In this document: positions 12,692 to 13,160 of the stretch, in pieces
Layout of the letters: the number at the start of each line of letters is the position of its first letter
Numbering within the stretch: position 1 is the first letter of the stretch
From: Pseudomonadota bacterium
Lineage (GTDB): Bacteria; Pseudomonadota; Gammaproteobacteria; Burkholderiales; Burkholderiaceae
DNA length: 13,160 bases
Assembly: GCA_021778935.1 (NCBI GenBank)
Contig: JAJYBQ010000039.1
Coordinates: 1-13,160 of the forward strand
Direction of reading: 5' to 3'
Position numbers and translations under genes: made by a program
Notes under the pieces: generated by a model
Database searches by the model: none
What the model was told of the DNA's origin: nothing
The model's input: only the letters and a program-made list of their open reading frames with translations

Positions 12692-13160
12692 TTATGTCGC
12701 GAGCGTCGCGGCCAGGCGATCGCAATACCCCTTCGCCGTGCCCGCATCTTCCGCCTCGACCATGATCCGCAATACCGGTTCGGTTCCCGAAGGCCGGATC
12801 AGGATGCGCCCCCTAGCCGCGATCTCCCGCTCGACTTGGCCGAGTTCGCGCGCCAGCAATCCGTGCTCTTTCCAGGCGAATCCGGGTGCAACCCGGACGT
12901 TGATCATGACCTGCGCAAGCATGGGCAGGTCGCCGGTCAACTCGGCCAGCGTCCGGCCGGATCGGCGCACCGCGGCAAGGACTTGCAAGGCGCTGACGAT
13001 GCCGTCGCCCGTCGTGTGACGATCGAGACACAGGAGGTGCCCCGAGCCTTCCCCGCCGTAGAGCCAGCCGTTGCGCTCGAGCAACTCCAGGACGTAGCGG
13101 TCCCCAACCTTGGCCCGCTGGAACGGACCCCCCATTTCCGCAAAACGCCGTTCGACGGCG
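12692..13160 (-). CDS. glmM: phosphoglucosamine mutase, C-terminal part (cut by the right window edge)
   Basis: About 155 C-terminal residues are visible and the frame stays open to base 13160. GlmM converts glucosamine-6-phosphate to glucosamine-1-phosphate for peptidoglycan and lipopolysaccharide precursors. The visible part has [20 protein letters not shown], the sugar-binding loop [20 protein letters not shown], and in domain 4 the phosphate-binding loop [15 protein letters not shown]. The catalytic serine and metal loop lie outside the window. A glmM gene upstream of the pst-pho cluster is usual in Betaproteobacteria. The stop TAA is 55 bases before the pstB ATG, and no clear terminator is seen between them. 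Confidence 0.95.
   Translation of the reverse strand, partial: AVERRFAEMGGPFQRAKVGDRYVLELLERNGWLYGGEGSGHLLCLDRHTTGDGIVSALQVLAAVRRSGRTLAELTGDLPMLAQVMINVRVAPGFAWKEHGLLARELGQVEREIAARGRILIRPSGTEPVLRIMVEAEDAGTAKGYCDRLAATLAT

Overview
The window is G+C-rich and densely packed with bacterial genes. It suggests a proteobacterium, most likely a betaproteobacterium or a related acidophilic or chemolithotrophic gammaproteobacterium. The main evidence is the right-hand cluster glmM-pstB-phoU-phoB-phoR, the layout of the betaproteobacterial phosphate regulon. YaeQ, RsuA, DksA and a tRNA-Pro/Arg/His cluster with encoded CCA ends agree with this. I cannot name the genus from sequence alone.

Left part (1-4393), housekeeping and accessory genes. 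The C-terminus of a probable P-type proton-pump ATPase runs in from the left edge and overlaps, through ATGA, a TPR-methyltransferase gene. Next come a small four-helix membrane protein (YvlD/phage-holin-4_2 family, minus strand), yaeQ, a small exported helical protein, the 16S rRNA pseudouridine synthase gene rsuA (minus strand), and a DksA-type transcription factor that keeps only one of the four zinc cysteines.

Middle part (about 4460-8590), an accessory segment that looks like an old island next to a tRNA gene. The intact tRNA-His gene lies at 8590-8666 on the minus strand, with its 3' end facing left. A decayed copy of its 3' half lies at 4464-4523 in the same orientation, about 80% identical. 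This is the geometry left by integration at a tRNA gene. Between the two copies are a perfect 64-bp direct repeat (4733-4796 and 6019-6082), a Ser/Thr-rich lipoprotein gene of clearly lower G+C, the C-terminal stump of an IS4-type transposase, a fatty acid desaturase gene with a TTG start, and an AbrB/PIN (VapBC-like) toxin-antitoxin pair with a readable promoter. No integrase is visible.

Right part (8590-13160). The tRNAs Pro(TGG), Arg(TCT) and His(GTG) are followed upstream by phoR, phoB, phoU, pstB and the C-terminal third of glmM, all on the minus strand. PstB is the ATPase of the high-affinity phosphate importer, PhoU links transporter state to PhoR, and PhoR phosphorylates PhoB. Just upstream of pstB lie three tandem 11-bp units resembling a Pho box, so PhoB probably controls its own operon. 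The transporter genes pstS, pstC and pstA, usually found between glmM and pstB, are absent here, and the Pho box sits so close to the long pstB start that the real start may lie further inside.

I found no convincing new multi-gene system. The tRNA-His-bounded segment with its 64-bp repeats and atypical lipoprotein is the least explained part.
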